From the NCBI GenBank assembly GCA_016870795.1, contig VGAJ01000006.1, positions 1 to 43,388 of the forward strand: a stretch of 43,388 bases of DNA, read 5' to 3'. Position 1 is the stretch's first letter; every line of letters begins with the position of its first letter. Shown here piece after piece: positions 1 through 9,001 of this stretch. Under the pieces are notes generated by a model. The model did no database searches, had not been told where the DNA came from, and saw nothing but the letters and a program-made list of their open reading frames with translations. A program made the position numbers and the translations under genes. The DNA is from Actinomycetota bacterium (lineage in GTDB: Bacteria > Actinomycetota > Actinomycetes > Nanopelagicales > Nanopelagicaceae).

Positions 1-1222
1 AGACTCCATTTTGCTGGCAGTACTTAATAACAGATGTAAGTGCGCTTGGATTTGGCTCTTTAGATCCAGGGATTACTAATTCAATAGCCTGCATCGCCCC
101 GCGCCCTCTAACATCTCCAATAATTGGATACTTCTTCTTCATAGCCTCAAGGCTACTTCGCATAATTAATCCAAGCTCATTTGCTCGCTTGACTAAGTTT
201 TCTTCCTCAATTGTTGCAATAGCGCCAAGGGCTGCTGCGCAGGCGATAGGAGATCCACCAAATGTTCCACCAAGACCGCTGGCATGGATAGAGTCCATGA
301 CATCAGCCCTTCCTGTAACTGCTGCAAGTGGAAGACCGCCTGCAATTCCTTTGGCTGTAGTGATTAAATCTGGAACGATTGATTCATCCTCGCAGGCAAA
401 CATCTGGCCAGTTCTTGCAAAGCCAGTCTGCACCTCATCTGCAATAAAGAGAATTCCATTTTCTTTGCAGAACTTACTAAGGCCTGGAAGAAATCCCTTG
501 CAAGGAACGATAAAGCCGCCTTCGCCAAGAATTGGTTCGATAACGATGCAGGCAACATTCTTTGCACCAATTTCTTTCTCAATCTTATGAAGCACAGTAT
601 CTAAAACTGATTCTTGGCAGGATCCAGAGCAGGAATCGCAGCGATATGGATAAGACATTGGCATGCGATAAACCTCAGGGGTAAATGGTCCAAAACCATC
701 TTTATATGGCATGTTCTTAGCAGTCATTGCCATAGTTAGATTAGTTCTGCCGTGATAGCCATGTTCAAAGACAACAACTGCTTGGCGTTTGGTGAAATTG
801 CGAGCAATCTTGACCGCGTTTTCAACTGCTTCAGCGCCTGAATTAAAGAGAGCTGATTTCTTCTTATGATCTCCTGGAGTTAAACGATTGAGCGCTTCAC
901 AGACCTGGATATATCCCATATATGGGGCGATCATGAAACAGGTGTGGGTAAATGCCTCTACCTGCTCCTTCACATTTTTAACAACTCGATCAGCTGAGTT
1001 TCCAACATTTACAACTGCAATTCCTGCTCCCATATCGATAATGGAGTTTCCATCAACATCAACAATTACCCCGCCGCCAGCTTTTTCAACTACAACAGGA
1101 ATTGCCATGCCAAGTGAGGCTGAGACTGCCTCTGCTCTGCGCTTAATTAGTTCTTGGGATTTTGGTCCTGGAATTGGGGTGATTAGTTTTCTAACCTGCT
1201 CGAGATGTGGCCCTGAACTCAT
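1..1222 (-). CDS. gabT: Class III aminotransferase, probably 4-aminobutyrate aminotransferase (C-terminus off window)
   Basis: PLP-dependent class III aminotransferase. The best fit is GABA transaminase, which moves the amino group of 4-aminobutyrate to 2-oxoglutarate and gives succinate semialdehyde. Reading the reverse strand from ATG at 1222 gives 407 codons without a stop up to the window edge, so the last few dozen residues of a roughly 440-residue family are missing. Visible class III landmarks are NSGAEAVENAVK, the HGYHGRT turn, the IADEVQTGFARTG segment with the cofactor-binding Asp, and TTAKGIAGG with the Schiff-base Lys. A cluster of cysteines (YRCDSCSGSC) is typical of actinobacterial GabT-like proteins. 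A TAGAAT hexamer ends 6 bases before the ATG, which suggests a leaderless mRNA and supports this start. The gene is divergent from dxr. Substrate is inferred: ornithine or other omega-amino acids remain possible. Confidence 0.85.
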   Translation of the reverse strand, partial: MSSGPHLEQVRKLITPIPGPKSQELIKRRAEAVSASLGMAIPVVVEKAGGGVIVDVDGNSIIDMGAGIAVVNVGNSADRVVKNVKEQVEAFTHTCFMIAPYMGYIQVCEALNRLTPGDHKKKSALFNSGAEAVENAVKIARNFTKRQAVVVFEHGYHGRTNLTMAMTAKNMPYKDGFGPFTPEVYRMPMSYPYRCDSCSGSCQESVLDTVLHKIEKEIGAKNVACIVIEPILGEGGFIVPCKGFLPGLSKFCKENGILFIADEVQTGFARTGQMFACEDESIVPDLITTAKGIAGGLPLAAVTGRADVMDSIHASGLGGTFGGSPIACAAALGAIATIEEENLVKRANELGLIMRSSLEAMKKKYPIIGDVRGRGAMQAIELVIPGSKEPNPSALTSVIKYCQQNGV

Positions 1223-1228
1223 CTGCTT

Positions 1229-1234
1229 ATTCTA
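1229..1234 (-). promoter_or_regulatory. Probable -10 element of the aminotransferase gene (leaderless)
   Basis: On the reverse strand TAGAAT is followed by exactly 6 bases (aagcag) and then the ATG of the aminotransferase. There is no Shine-Dalgarno sequence. This TANNNT-N6-start layout recurs before other genes in the window and fits a transcript that begins at or next to the start codon. Confidence 0.5.
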
Positions 1235-1275
1235 TCTTTTCCATCTATTTAACCTATTTCTGAGAAGATGGACCC

Positions 1276-2412
1276 GTGCGCGATATTGTGATTTTAGGCT
1301 CCACCGGCTCTATTGGGGTTCAAGCCTTAGAGGTTATCGCTGCAAACCCTGAACTTTTTAGAGTAGTTGGCCTTAGCGCAGGGGGAAATAACTTAACTTT
1401 ATTGACCAAGCAGGTTAGAGATTTTAACGTCCCCATAGTTGGAGTTAGTAGCGGAGCGCAAGAACTCAAGAGCTCGCTAAGCGGGGTAAAGGTAATTGAT
1501 GGAACCCAAGCTTCAGAGCAGATTGCATCTCTTACTTGCGATTTAGTTCTAAATGCAATCACCGGATCTATTGGCCTTGGTCCAACTCTTGCAGCTCTAG
1601 CTTCAGGAAATAAAGTAGCCCTTGCCAATAAAGAATCTCTAGTTGCTGGTGGAGATTTAGTGATGGCATATGGAAGTGAGAAGATAATTCCAGTTGATTC
1701 CGAGCACTCTGCTCTCTTTCAAGCGATGAGCGCAGGGCGAGCCAGTGATGTCTCTAAATTAATTCTTACCGCAAGCGGTGGCCCTTTTAGAGATCGACAG
1801 GATTTATCTCAAGTGAAATTGGCAGATGCACTTGCCCATCCCACCTGGTCTATGGGGCCAGTTGTAACTATCAACTCTGCAACGCTAGTTAATAAAGGCC
1901 TTGAGATTATTGAGGCGCATTATCTCTTTGATATCGCCTACTCAAAGATCGAGGCAGTGATTCATCCACAATCAATTGTGCACTCACTTGTGGAATTTAA
2001 AGATGGCTCAACTCTTGCTCAAGCATCACCTCCTGATATGAAGGGGCCGATTGCATACGCTCTTGCTTATCCAAATAGGGTCGCTGGGGCTATGGCTCCA
2101 ATTAATTGGAGCGCCAAGCAGAGTTGGGATTTTGAGCCAATAGATGAGAATAGATTTCCCGCAGTACAACTTGCAAGAAGAGCAGGAGCTCTAGGATCTT
2201 CTGTTGCTGCAATTTATAACGCAGCAAATGAGGTGGCAGTTGCTGCATTTATGAAGGAGGAGATCGCTTTCACGGCAATAGTGGATACGATTGAAAAGGT
2301 TGTGGATAAGTTATCAGTTAGTGCTCCTTCTAGAATTAGAGATATCTCAGATGTCAGCGCTATTGAGAAGGATGCGCGGATGTATGCAATAGAAGTATTG
2401 AAGAAAGGCTAG
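1276..2412 (+). CDS. dxr: 1-deoxy-D-xylulose 5-phosphate reductoisomerase
   Basis: Cytosolic enzyme of the MEP isoprenoid pathway that rearranges and reduces DXP to 2-C-methylerythritol 4-phosphate with NADPH. At 378 residues it is near full family length. The N-terminal Rossmann motif GSTGSIG is at residues 8-14, the ANKES segment at 117-121, the metal-binding D141 and E143 sit in PVDSEHSALFQ, and KGLE at 207-210 supplies the third acidic ligand. HPQSIVHS and PDMKGPIAYALAYP are further signatures. The start is a GTG without an obvious Shine-Dalgarno sequence. The reading frame begins three residues before the first strand of the nucleotide-binding fold, so little is missing. It is followed after 13 bases by rseP and then ispG, the usual actinobacterial trio. 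Identity is secure. Confidence 0.97.
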   Translation: MRDIVILGSTGSIGVQALEVIAANPELFRVVGLSAGGNNLTLLTKQVRDFNVPIVGVSSGAQELKSSLSGVKVIDGTQASEQIASLTCDLVLNAITGSIGLGPTLAALASGNKVALANKESLVAGGDLVMAYGSEKIIPVDSEHSALFQAMSAGRASDVSKLILTASGGPFRDRQDLSQVKLADALAHPTWSMGPVVTINSATLVNKGLEIIEAHYLFDIAYSKIEAVIHPQSIVHSLVEFKDGSTLAQASPPDMKGPIAYALAYPNRVAGAMAPINWSAKQSWDFEPIDENRFPAVQLARRAGALGSSVAAIYNAANEVAVAAFMKEEIAFTAIVDTIEKVVDKLSVSAPSRIRDISDVSAIEKDARMYAIEVLKKG

Positions 2413-2425
2413 GAGAGAAGGGGTT

Positions 2426-3607
2426 ATGGGTTTTCTTGGAGTAATTGCCTTTATTCTGGCTCTGCTTATTTCAGTGATGATCCATGAATTTGGCCATTAC
2501 ATAACTGCTAAACGATATGGCATGAGAGTCACTGAATTCTTTGTAGGTTTTGGAAAGCGTCTATGGTCAACCCAGCGTGGTGAGACAGAGTTTGGAATAA
2601 AGGCAATACCTGCTGGTGGTTATTGCAAGATCTCTGGAATGTCGCCAACTGAGGAGTTAGCAGATGAATTTAAACCAAGAGCTTTTTATCTAGCATCTGC
2701 TCCTAAGAAGTTAGTAGTTCTTGGAGCTGGTTCTTTTCTACATTTTGTTCTAGCGCTCTTTCTACTCTTTACTCTCTTTGCAGGAATTGGCACATCACAA
2801 GTTCTTCCAACGATTTCTCAAGTGCTTCCTTGCGTTCCTAAAGAGAGTACCTGTAAGGCCGGTGATCCAATTTCTCCAGCTAAGCGCTCAGGTTTAATGC
2901 CGGGAGATGAAATCCTTGGAGTAAATGGTCAAGAGCTTGCCTGGAAAGAATCAGCAGAGATACTTCGAGCCTCTGCAGAGAAAGAAATAACTTTACTAAT
3001 TGAAAGAGATGGGCAAGTAATAAGTATTGCCATCACTCCAGCAACCAGAGTTGTTGAAGGAGATTCCAGAGGTTTTCTTGGAATCATTAATGAATTTGGT
3101 TTAGTAAGACAAAATCCGATTAAGGCTGCTGCTTCAAGTGCAAGAGCAACTGGAGCAATCTTTGAAGGCTCAATTAAGGCTCTGATTTCACTTCCCTATC
3201 AAATACCTTCTTTAATTGGCCAGACATTTTTTGGGCAGGAGAGAAATTCGCAAGGTTTAGTTGGAATCGTTGGAGTTGCAAGAGCAAGCGGCGAGACTGT
3301 TTCTAGTGGAAACTTAAATACTGGCGAGAAAGTTGCCACATTTATTCTTATTGTGGCTTCACTTAATATCTTTGTCGGAATCTTTAACCTGCTGCCAATT
3401 CTTCCTCTAGATGGTGGCCATATGGCAGTTGCTAGCTATGAGGCAATCAGACGAAGAATTGCAGCTATGAGAGGAAAGGCCGATCCTGGGCCGGTTGATG
3501 TGGAAAAGCTCACCCCGATTACCTTGGTGGTCTTTGCCGTACTTCTAGTTCTGACTGTGATTTTGCTAATTGCTGATATTTTCAATCCAATTAACCTCAA
3601 TCTTTAG
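2426..3607 (+). CDS. rseP: RseP-type site-2 protease (M50 zinc metalloprotease)
   Basis: Integral-membrane intramembrane protease of the M50B family (Rip1/RseP), which cuts anti-sigma factors and other membrane substrates in regulated proteolysis. The zinc motif HEFGH is at residues 20-24 inside the first membrane helix. The second metal motif, DGGH, is at 329-332 in [16 protein letters not shown] domain lies roughly at 150-215 ([16 protein letters not shown]). Hydrophobic helices flank both motifs and the C-terminus is a final membrane segment. Length (393) is normal for actinobacterial Rip1. The ATG has a GAGAAGG Shine-Dalgarno. It sits between dxr and ispG, and co-transcription is likely because the gaps are 13 and 14 bases. 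Confidence 0.95.
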   Translation: MGFLGVIAFILALLISVMIHEFGHYITAKRYGMRVTEFFVGFGKRLWSTQRGETEFGIKAIPAGGYCKISGMSPTEELADEFKPRAFYLASAPKKLVVLGAGSFLHFVLALFLLFTLFAGIGTSQVLPTISQVLPCVPKESTCKAGDPISPAKRSGLMPGDEILGVNGQELAWKESAEILRASAEKEITLLIERDGQVISIAITPATRVVEGDSRGFLGIINEFGLVRQNPIKAAASSARATGAIFEGSIKALISLPYQIPSLIGQTFFGQERNSQGLVGIVGVARASGETVSSGNLNTGEKVATFILIVASLNIFVGIFNLLPILPLDGGHMAVASYEAIRRRIAAMRGKADPGPVDVEKLTPITLVVFAVLLVLTVILLIADIFNPINLNL

Positions 3608-3621
3608 GAGAGAATAGGGCC

Positions 3622-4773
3622 ATGGTTGATCTGGGAATTCCATCTGCGCCGCCGCCAGTTCTTGCCCCGCGCCGTAAGTCTCGCCAGTTAAAAGTAGGAA
3701 GCGTTTTAGTTGGGGGAGATGCGCCAGTATCAGTTCAATCGATGTGCACCACACTTACCGCTGATGTGAACTCAACATTGCAACAGATCGCTGAGTTAAC
3801 TGCTTCAGGATGCCAGATAGTTAGAGTTGCTGTTCCTAGCCAAGATGATGCTGATGCGCTAAAAGATATTGCTAGAAAATCTCAGATTCCTGTTATCGCA
3901 GATATTCACTTTCAACCAAAATATATCTTCGCAGCAATTGATGCAGGATGCGCCGCGGTTAGAGTCAATCCTGGAAATATTAAACAATTTGATGACAAGG
4001 TAAAGGAAGTTGCGAAAGCTGCAGGAGATGCTGGAATTCCAATTCGAATTGGAGTTAACGCTGGATCACTTGACCCAAGACTTTTATCAAAGCATGGAAA
4101 AGCAACCCCTGAGGCGCTAGTTGAATCAGCGCTCTGGGAAGCTGGATTATTCGAAGAGCATGGCTTTAGAGATATCAAAATCTCGGTTAAGCATCATGAT
4201 CCAGTAACGATGATTAAGGCATACCGGCTCCTTGCTGCAAAGTGTGATTATCCACTTCACTTAGGAGTAACAGAGGCTGGTCCACTATTCCAAGGAACTA
4301 TAAAGTCTGCAACAGCATTTGCGGTATTACTTGCAGAGGGAATCGGCGACACAATTCGAGTTTCACTCTCTGCCCCTCCAGTTGAGGAAGTTAAAGTTGG
4401 TATTTCTATTCTTGAATCTCTTAATTTAAGACAGCGAAAGTTAGAGATCGTTTCTTGCCCATCTTGTGGGCGCGCTCAAGTAGATGTCTATTCACTTGCA
4501 GAGAAAGTACAAGCAGGCCTTGAAGGAATGACAGTCCCACTTCGCGTTGCAGTGATGGGCTGTGTTGTTAATGGACCAGGAGAGGCGCGAGAGGCAGATC
4601 TTGGCGTTGCATCCGGTAATGGCAAAGGTCAGATATTTGTTAAAGGTGAAGTAATAAAAACAGTTCCTGAGGCGCAGATTGTTGAAACTTTGATTGAAGA
4701 GGCGATGCGCCTTGCAGAGGAGATGGAAGCTGCTGGTGTCGCATCGGGAGAACCAACAGTAAACGTAAAGTAA
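3622..4773 (+). CDS. ispG: 4-hydroxy-3-methylbut-2-enyl diphosphate synthase (flavodoxin/ferredoxin)
   Basis: [4Fe-4S] enzyme of the MEP pathway (GcpE) that reductively opens methylerythritol cyclodiphosphate to HMBPP. At 383 residues it has the compact bacterial two-domain form: a TIM barrel (about 20-265) and a C-terminal Fe-S domain. The cluster ligands are visible at C279 and C282 (SCPSCGR), C314 (GCVVNGPGE) and E321. The N-terminal [12 protein letters not shown] motif is typical. Preceded by GGAG and an ATG, 14 bases after rseP. Together with dxr this gives two MEP steps in one transcription unit. Confidence 0.97.
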   Translation: MVDLGIPSAPPPVLAPRRKSRQLKVGSVLVGGDAPVSVQSMCTTLTADVNSTLQQIAELTASGCQIVRVAVPSQDDADALKDIARKSQIPVIADIHFQPKYIFAAIDAGCAAVRVNPGNIKQFDDKVKEVAKAAGDAGIPIRIGVNAGSLDPRLLSKHGKATPEALVESALWEAGLFEEHGFRDIKISVKHHDPVTMIKAYRLLAAKCDYPLHLGVTEAGPLFQGTIKSATAFAVLLAEGIGDTIRVSLSAPPVEEVKVGISILESLNLRQRKLEIVSCPSCGRAQVDVYSLAEKVQAGLEGMTVPLRVAVMGCVVNGPGEAREADLGVASGNGKGQIFVKGEVIKTVPEAQIVETLIEEAMRLAEEMEAAGVASGEPTVNVK

Positions 4774-4778
4774 TTCGC

Positions 4779-4784
4779 TAGGCT
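4779..4784 (+). promoter_or_regulatory. Probable -10 element of proS (leaderless)
   Basis: TAGGCT lies 7 bases before the proS ATG, in the 18-base gap after ispG, with no Shine-Dalgarno sequence. This matches the TANNNT pattern seen before other genes here and would start the mRNA at or next to the ATG. No convincing -35 was found. Confidence 0.4.
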
Positions 4785-4791
4785 TAGCGCT

Positions 4792-6516
4792 ATGTTAAAG
4801 ATGTCATCTCTCTTTCTGCGCACGCTTAGAGATGACCCATCAGATGCTTCAGTTGCTAGCCATAGGCTTCTAGTTAGAGCGGGATATATCCGCCCAATTG
4901 CTGCAGGAATATTTTCTTGGTTGCCCCTTGGGGTAATTGCTCTTAGAAATGTCGAAAGAGTTATAAGAGATGAGATGGATAAGGCGGGCTTTCAAGAAGT
5001 TCACTTTCCAGCGCTTCTTCCTAAAGATCCTTATGAGAAAAGTAATCGCTGGGAAGAGTATGGACCTGCCTTATTTAGGCTCCAGGATCGAAAAGGTAGC
5101 GACTATCTACTAGGGCCAACCCATGAAGAGATGTTTACTCTGATGGTGAAGAGCGAATACTCCTCATATAAAGATCTTCCTCTTTCAATCTATCAAATCC
5201 AAACCAAATATCGCGATGAAGCTCGTCCTAGAAGTGGAATTATTCGTGGACGCGAATTTATTATGAAAGATTCTTATTCATTTGATTTAGATGATGCTGG
5301 CCTTGAAGTTTCATATCAGAAGCATCGGGCTGCCTATATTGAAACCTTTAATCGCCTAGGACTTAAATTCAATATCGTCTCTGCTGTCTCTGGCGCTATG
5401 GGCGGGTCAAAATCTGAAGAGTTCTTAGCTCCATGCTCAACGGGTGAGGACACTTATGTGCTCTGTCCTAAATGTGGATATGCAGCAAATGTTGAAGCCA
5501 TGGTTAGTAAGGTTAGTAAAAAAGAGATAGCAAAAGCACCCAAGATGGAGCTTCTTGATACTCCAGATACTCCAACTATTGAAAGCTTAGTTGCGGTTAT
5601 GAATCAGAAGTATCAAGCAAATGTGTGCGCATCGGATACGTTAAAGAACATCTTGCTTGTGGCAGATGGGCAGGTAATTTCAATACTAATTCCAGGAGAT
5701 CGCCAGGTTGATTTAAAGAGAGTTGAAGCAAATCTTGCTGGAGTTAAAGAGCTTCGCTTGTTTGAGGATGCAGACTTTGCAAAAAATCCTGGTCTAGTAA
5801 AGGGATATGTTGGCCCGCAAGATGCTAAGAAATTAGGAATCAAGCTCTATGCAGATCCATCAGTTGTTATTGGCTCACACTGGATAACAGGTGCTAATAC
5901 CAAGAATAAACATATGCGCTATGTCACCCATGGTCGCGACTTTAACGTTGATGGATTTATTGAAGCAGTTGAAATTAACCAAGGCGATCCATGTCCAAGC
6001 TGTGATAGCCCAATAATTATTGATCGCGCAATTGAAATTGGTCATATTTTCCAGTTGGGCAGAAAGTATGCCCAAGCACTTGATTTAACAGTTCTTGATA
6101 GCCAAGGAAAATCACAGGTTGTCACTATGGGCTCATATGGCATTGGCGTTACTAGAGCTCTAGCGGCAATTGCTGAGCAGAGCCATGATGAAATCGGCAT
6201 TATCTGGCCAGATGAAATTGCGCCAGCAAAAGTTCATATCGTGGCAACTGGCAGGGATGATGAGCCATTTATTCAAGCAGAGAGAATTGGAAAAGAGTTA
6301 GAGGCAAAAGGTATTAGCGTGATGATTGATGATAGACGCGAGGCAAGCCCTGGAGTTAAATTCAAAGATGCAGAGCTAATTGGCAATCCTTATATCTTGA
6401 TATTTGGTAAGAGTCTGGCCCAAGATCAAGTTGAATTCCGCAAGAGACGAAGTGGTGAGAAGTCAGAGATTGCGCTTGGTGAGATCACTTCTTACTTAGT
6501 TAAATTGCTAGGTTGA
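4792..6516 (+). CDS. proS: Prolyl-tRNA synthetase (bacterial type, with editing domain)
   Basis: Class II aminoacyl-tRNA synthetase that charges tRNA-Pro. At 574 residues it is the bacterial long form with an inserted editing (INS/YbaK-like) domain at roughly 225-405 between motifs 2 and 3. Motif 1 is in RLLVRAGYIRPIAAGIFSWLPLG, motif 2 around 140-160 (YRDEARPRSGIIRGREF), and motif 3 at 447-454 (GSYGIGVTR). The C-terminal anticodon-binding domain includes VMIDDRREASPGVKF. The start MLKMSSLFLRTLRDDP matches where the family normally begins. Its own leaderless-type -10 precedes it. Confidence 0.97.
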   Translation: MLKMSSLFLRTLRDDPSDASVASHRLLVRAGYIRPIAAGIFSWLPLGVIALRNVERVIRDEMDKAGFQEVHFPALLPKDPYEKSNRWEEYGPALFRLQDRKGSDYLLGPTHEEMFTLMVKSEYSSYKDLPLSIYQIQTKYRDEARPRSGIIRGREFIMKDSYSFDLDDAGLEVSYQKHRAAYIETFNRLGLKFNIVSAVSGAMGGSKSEEFLAPCSTGEDTYVLCPKCGYAANVEAMVSKVSKKEIAKAPKMELLDTPDTPTIESLVAVMNQKYQANVCASDTLKNILLVADGQVISILIPGDRQVDLKRVEANLAGVKELRLFEDADFAKNPGLVKGYVGPQDAKKLGIKLYADPSVVIGSHWITGANTKNKHMRYVTHGRDFNVDGFIEAVEINQGDPCPSCDSPIIIDRAIEIGHIFQLGRKYAQALDLTVLDSQGKSQVVTMGSYGIGVTRALAAIAEQSHDEIGIIWPDEIAPAKVHIVATGRDDEPFIQAERIGKELEAKGISVMIDDRREASPGVKFKDAELIGNPYILIFGKSLAQDQVEFRKRRSGEKSEIALGEITSYLVKLLG

Positions 6517-6530
6517 TTAACTAGTTTCTC

Positions 6531-7307
6531 GTGGATATATCAGTTGAAGTAATTCTATTTCTCATCCTTGCAGCCACCTTTGCAGGACTTGTTGATTCAC
6601 TCGCTGGAGGCGGGGGGCTAATTCAACTGCCAGCTCTTCTAGTTTCACTTCCTGATACCTCGCCTTCGGTGATTCTTGGAACTAATAAAGTCCCCTCTTT
6701 TCTTGGCACCTTAGGAGCTACTGCCTCATATTTAAGAAAGATAAAGCCAGATTTTAAGTTAGCAGCGGTGATGGGTATTCCTGCATTTATTGGCTCAGCT
6801 ATGGGCGCAAGTGTGGCAACAAAGATTCCAAGAGATGCGTTTAAGCCAATAATTTTATTTCTTCTAATTTTTGTTGCAATCTATACCTATCTAAGAAAAG
6901 ACTTAGGACAGGTTTCTTCTGCAAAATTTGCTGGAAGAAATCGACCATTAATCGGCGCAGCGGTTGGGGCTGTAATTGGGTTTTATGATGGAATCTTTGG
7001 TCCTGGGACCGGATCTTTTCTAATGCTTGCACTTGTTGCAGTTCTAGGCTTTGCATTTCTTGAAGCATCAGTTACAGCAAAGCTTGTCAATCTTGCGACA
7101 AATCTTGGAGCGATTTTAGTTTTTGGCTTTAACTCTCAAATCATCTGGGCGCTGGGATTAACGATGGCGGCAGGAAATATCGCCGGAGGATTTATTGGAG
7201 CTAAAGTTGGCATAAGGGGCGGGTCAGTTTTGATTCGTCGGGCGTTTCTAGCCGTCACTACCGCGCTGATCATTCGCCTTATCTATGACACCTTCCTGCG
7301 GGGCTGA
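6531..7307 (+). CDS. TauE/SafE family membrane permease (sulfite/anion exporter-like)
   Basis: Polytopic inner-membrane protein of the TauE/SafE (formerly DUF81) family, 258 residues with about seven to eight hydrophobic helices. The family repeat signature is seen in each half: AGLVDSLAGGGGLIQLPALL near residue 20 and GFYDGIFGPGTGSFL in the middle. Members export sulfite, sulfoacetate or other organic anions. The substrate here cannot be read from sequence. GTG start 14 bases after proS with no clear Shine-Dalgarno. It lies alone between proS and rimP, and the order is unremarkable for Actinobacteria. Confidence 0.9.
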   Translation: MDISVEVILFLILAATFAGLVDSLAGGGGLIQLPALLVSLPDTSPSVILGTNKVPSFLGTLGATASYLRKIKPDFKLAAVMGIPAFIGSAMGASVATKIPRDAFKPIILFLLIFVAIYTYLRKDLGQVSSAKFAGRNRPLIGAAVGAVIGFYDGIFGPGTGSFLMLALVAVLGFAFLEASVTAKLVNLATNLGAILVFGFNSQIIWALGLTMAAGNIAGGFIGAKVGIRGGSVLIRRAFLAVTTALIIRLIYDTFLRG

Positions 7308-7368
7308 GATCTGGGATAGACTTACCCCCACAACTTAACAACAACTAAATAAGTAGGAAGAAATTAAA

Positions 7369-7839
7369 ATGGCTTTGGTAGATAACTTAAATGAGCTTCT
7401 CGCTCCAGTAGTAAAAGCATCTGGGCTCTTACTTGAAGAGATTAAAGTGATTCCAGTTGGACGCTCTCGGATCATCTCAGTAATAGTTGATCACGAAGAG
7501 AGAGATCTAAACCTTGATGAGGTCGCTGCAAGCTCAAGAGCGATATCTAAAATTCTAGAAAACTATAGCCAGCTTGGTGATAATCCATTTACCCTTGAAG
7601 TCACATCCCCTGGCGTTGATCGCCCGCTGGTAAAGGCGTATCAATGGAAGAAAAATCTCGGTCGGCTAATTTCCATAGTCAAAGTCGATGGCGAAAAGCT
7701 AATTGGCCGCCTTAAGAGCCTTGATTTAGATTCAGCCTCACTTGAGGTTAAAAGCGGAGAAGTGAGTATTTTATTTAGCGATATCAAGCGAGCAACTGTT
7801 GAGATTGAATTCAATCGAAAAGTTGGTGAAAAGCGATGA
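7369..7839 (+). CDS. rimP: Ribosome maturation factor RimP
   Basis: Cytosolic factor required for assembly of the 30S subunit. 156 residues, in the usual family range. The N-terminal domain has the LDEVAASSRAISKILE helix and the LEVTSPGVDRPL motif near residues 80-90. The C-terminal SH3-like domain starts around residue 95 (GRLISIVKVDGEKLIGRL). The ATG is preceded by TAGGAAG. Its stop overlaps the nusA start by four bases (ATGA), so the two are translationally coupled, as is standard for rimP-nusA. Confidence 0.95.
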   Translation: MALVDNLNELLAPVVKASGLLLEEIKVIPVGRSRIISVIVDHEERDLNLDEVAASSRAISKILENYSQLGDNPFTLEVTSPGVDRPLVKAYQWKKNLGRLISIVKVDGEKLIGRLKSLDLDSASLEVKSGEVSILFSDIKRATVEIEFNRKVGEKR

Positions 7840-8831
7840 ATGTCGACATGAAAGTTTTAGAAGCCCTAACTATTGAACGCGATATTCCACTTGATCGCCT
7901 AATTACTGCTATTGAGATTGCAGTTAAGAGCGCTTATAACGAGATGGAGGGAGCAAAGCCCTTTGCTCACGCCAAACTAGATTTAATAACAGGCGAGATA
8001 AAGATTCTTATCCCAGTATTTGGGCCAGATGGCGAGAAAATAGATGAGATTAGCGATGAACCAGAGGGCTTTAGTCGTATCGCATCTTCTACTGCCCGCA
8101 AGATTATTAAAGAGAAGATGCGAGAATCAAAGGATCTAGAAATCGTTGGCGAATTTAGCGCAACTGTTGGCGATATTGTCTCTGGAGTAATTCAACAGGG
8201 ACGAGATCAGAAGATGGTTTACATCGATCTTGGAAGAGTAGAGGGAAAAATTCCACCGCATGAACAAGTTCCAGGTGAGATATATAAACATGGCGATCGA
8301 ATCAAGAGCTTTGTGGTTGAAGTTAAGCAAGGCCAGAAGGGTCCTGAGGTATTGCTTTCTAGGAGCCACCCAGCTCTAGTGAAACAATTATTCGCACTTG
8401 AAGTTCCAGAAATTAGAGATCGCATTGTTGAAATTATGGGTATTGCTCGCGAAGCAGGACATCGAAGCAAAATTGCAGTTAGAGCTCACCGCGCAGGTGT
8501 TAGTCCAAAGGGCGCACTTATTGGTCCAATGGGAGCAAGAGCTAGAGCTGTTATGGATGAACTACATGGCGAAAAGATAGATATTGTTGATTGGTCTGAT
8601 GATCCAGCAACATATGTTGGTAATGCTTTAGCTCCGGCAAGAGTCTCTAGCGTTGAGGTAGTAAATATTGATACTCGCTCTGCCAAGGTTGTAGTTCCTG
8701 ATTACCAACTATCTCTTGCCATTGGAAGAGATGGGCAGAACGCCCGTCTGGCTGCTCGCCTAACTGGCTGGCGCATTGATATTCACTCCGATGGGGCGAC
8801 AAGTGGCTCTGGGGCGAGCGAAGTTTCCTAA
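7836..8831 (+). CDS. nusA: Transcription termination/antitermination protein NusA
   Basis: RNA polymerase-associated elongation factor that modulates pausing, termination and antitermination. 331 residues, the short actinobacterial form without the C-terminal acidic repeats of E. coli NusA. The order is an N-terminal polymerase-binding domain (about 1-105), an S1 domain from about 111 to 178 (VGDIVSGVIQQG), and two KH domains. KH1 includes GVSPKGALIGPMGARARAV and KH2 includes LSLAIGRDGQNARLAARL. Start ATG lies inside the rimP stop overlap. Confidence 0.96.
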   Translation: MNVDMKVLEALTIERDIPLDRLITAIEIAVKSAYNEMEGAKPFAHAKLDLITGEIKILIPVFGPDGEKIDEISDEPEGFSRIASSTARKIIKEKMRESKDLEIVGEFSATVGDIVSGVIQQGRDQKMVYIDLGRVEGKIPPHEQVPGEIYKHGDRIKSFVVEVKQGQKGPEVLLSRSHPALVKQLFALEVPEIRDRIVEIMGIAREAGHRSKIAVRAHRAGVSPKGALIGPMGARARAVMDELHGEKIDIVDWSDDPATYVGNALAPARVSSVEVVNIDTRSAKVVVPDYQLSLAIGRDGQNARLAARLTGWRIDIHSDGATSGSGASEVS

Positions 8832-9001
8832 AAGTAGTACTGCGGCGGTATGGTTGCGCCGTGAGGATCTCCCTCACATATATTCAAAGCGAAGGCTAGG
8901 TCGAATAGGCAATGGCACTCTAATGAGCACTTCACAGTCATGAGTAGGTCAATTTAGGCTTCGCGTTTAAAAAGTAAACGAGGAGCCACAAAAGGAGAAA
9001 A
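8832..9001 (+). other. nusA-infB gap without a recognisable ylxR gene
   Basis: This 170-base gap is where Actinobacteria commonly carry ylxR (DUF448), a small RNA-binding protein gene. No start-to-stop frame of useful length is present. One forward frame stays open from inside the nusA end to a TGA near 8943 and would read ...WLRREDLPHIYSKRRLG...LMSTSQS, but it has no upstream start codon in the gap. It could be a decayed remnant or chance. The distal part holds a small imperfect inverted repeat (CGTTT...AAACG, around 8966-8981) and then the AAAGGAG Shine-Dalgarno of infB. Confidence 0.45.

Noticed and set aside
189-1352. Forward-strand frames opposite the aminotransferase
   Set aside because: The reverse strand carries a complete class III aminotransferase frame with all motifs. 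The forward frames are shadows.
8262-8275. Second LexA box in nusA
   Set aside because: GAAC and GTTC are separated by two bases rather than four and lie inside the coding sequence.
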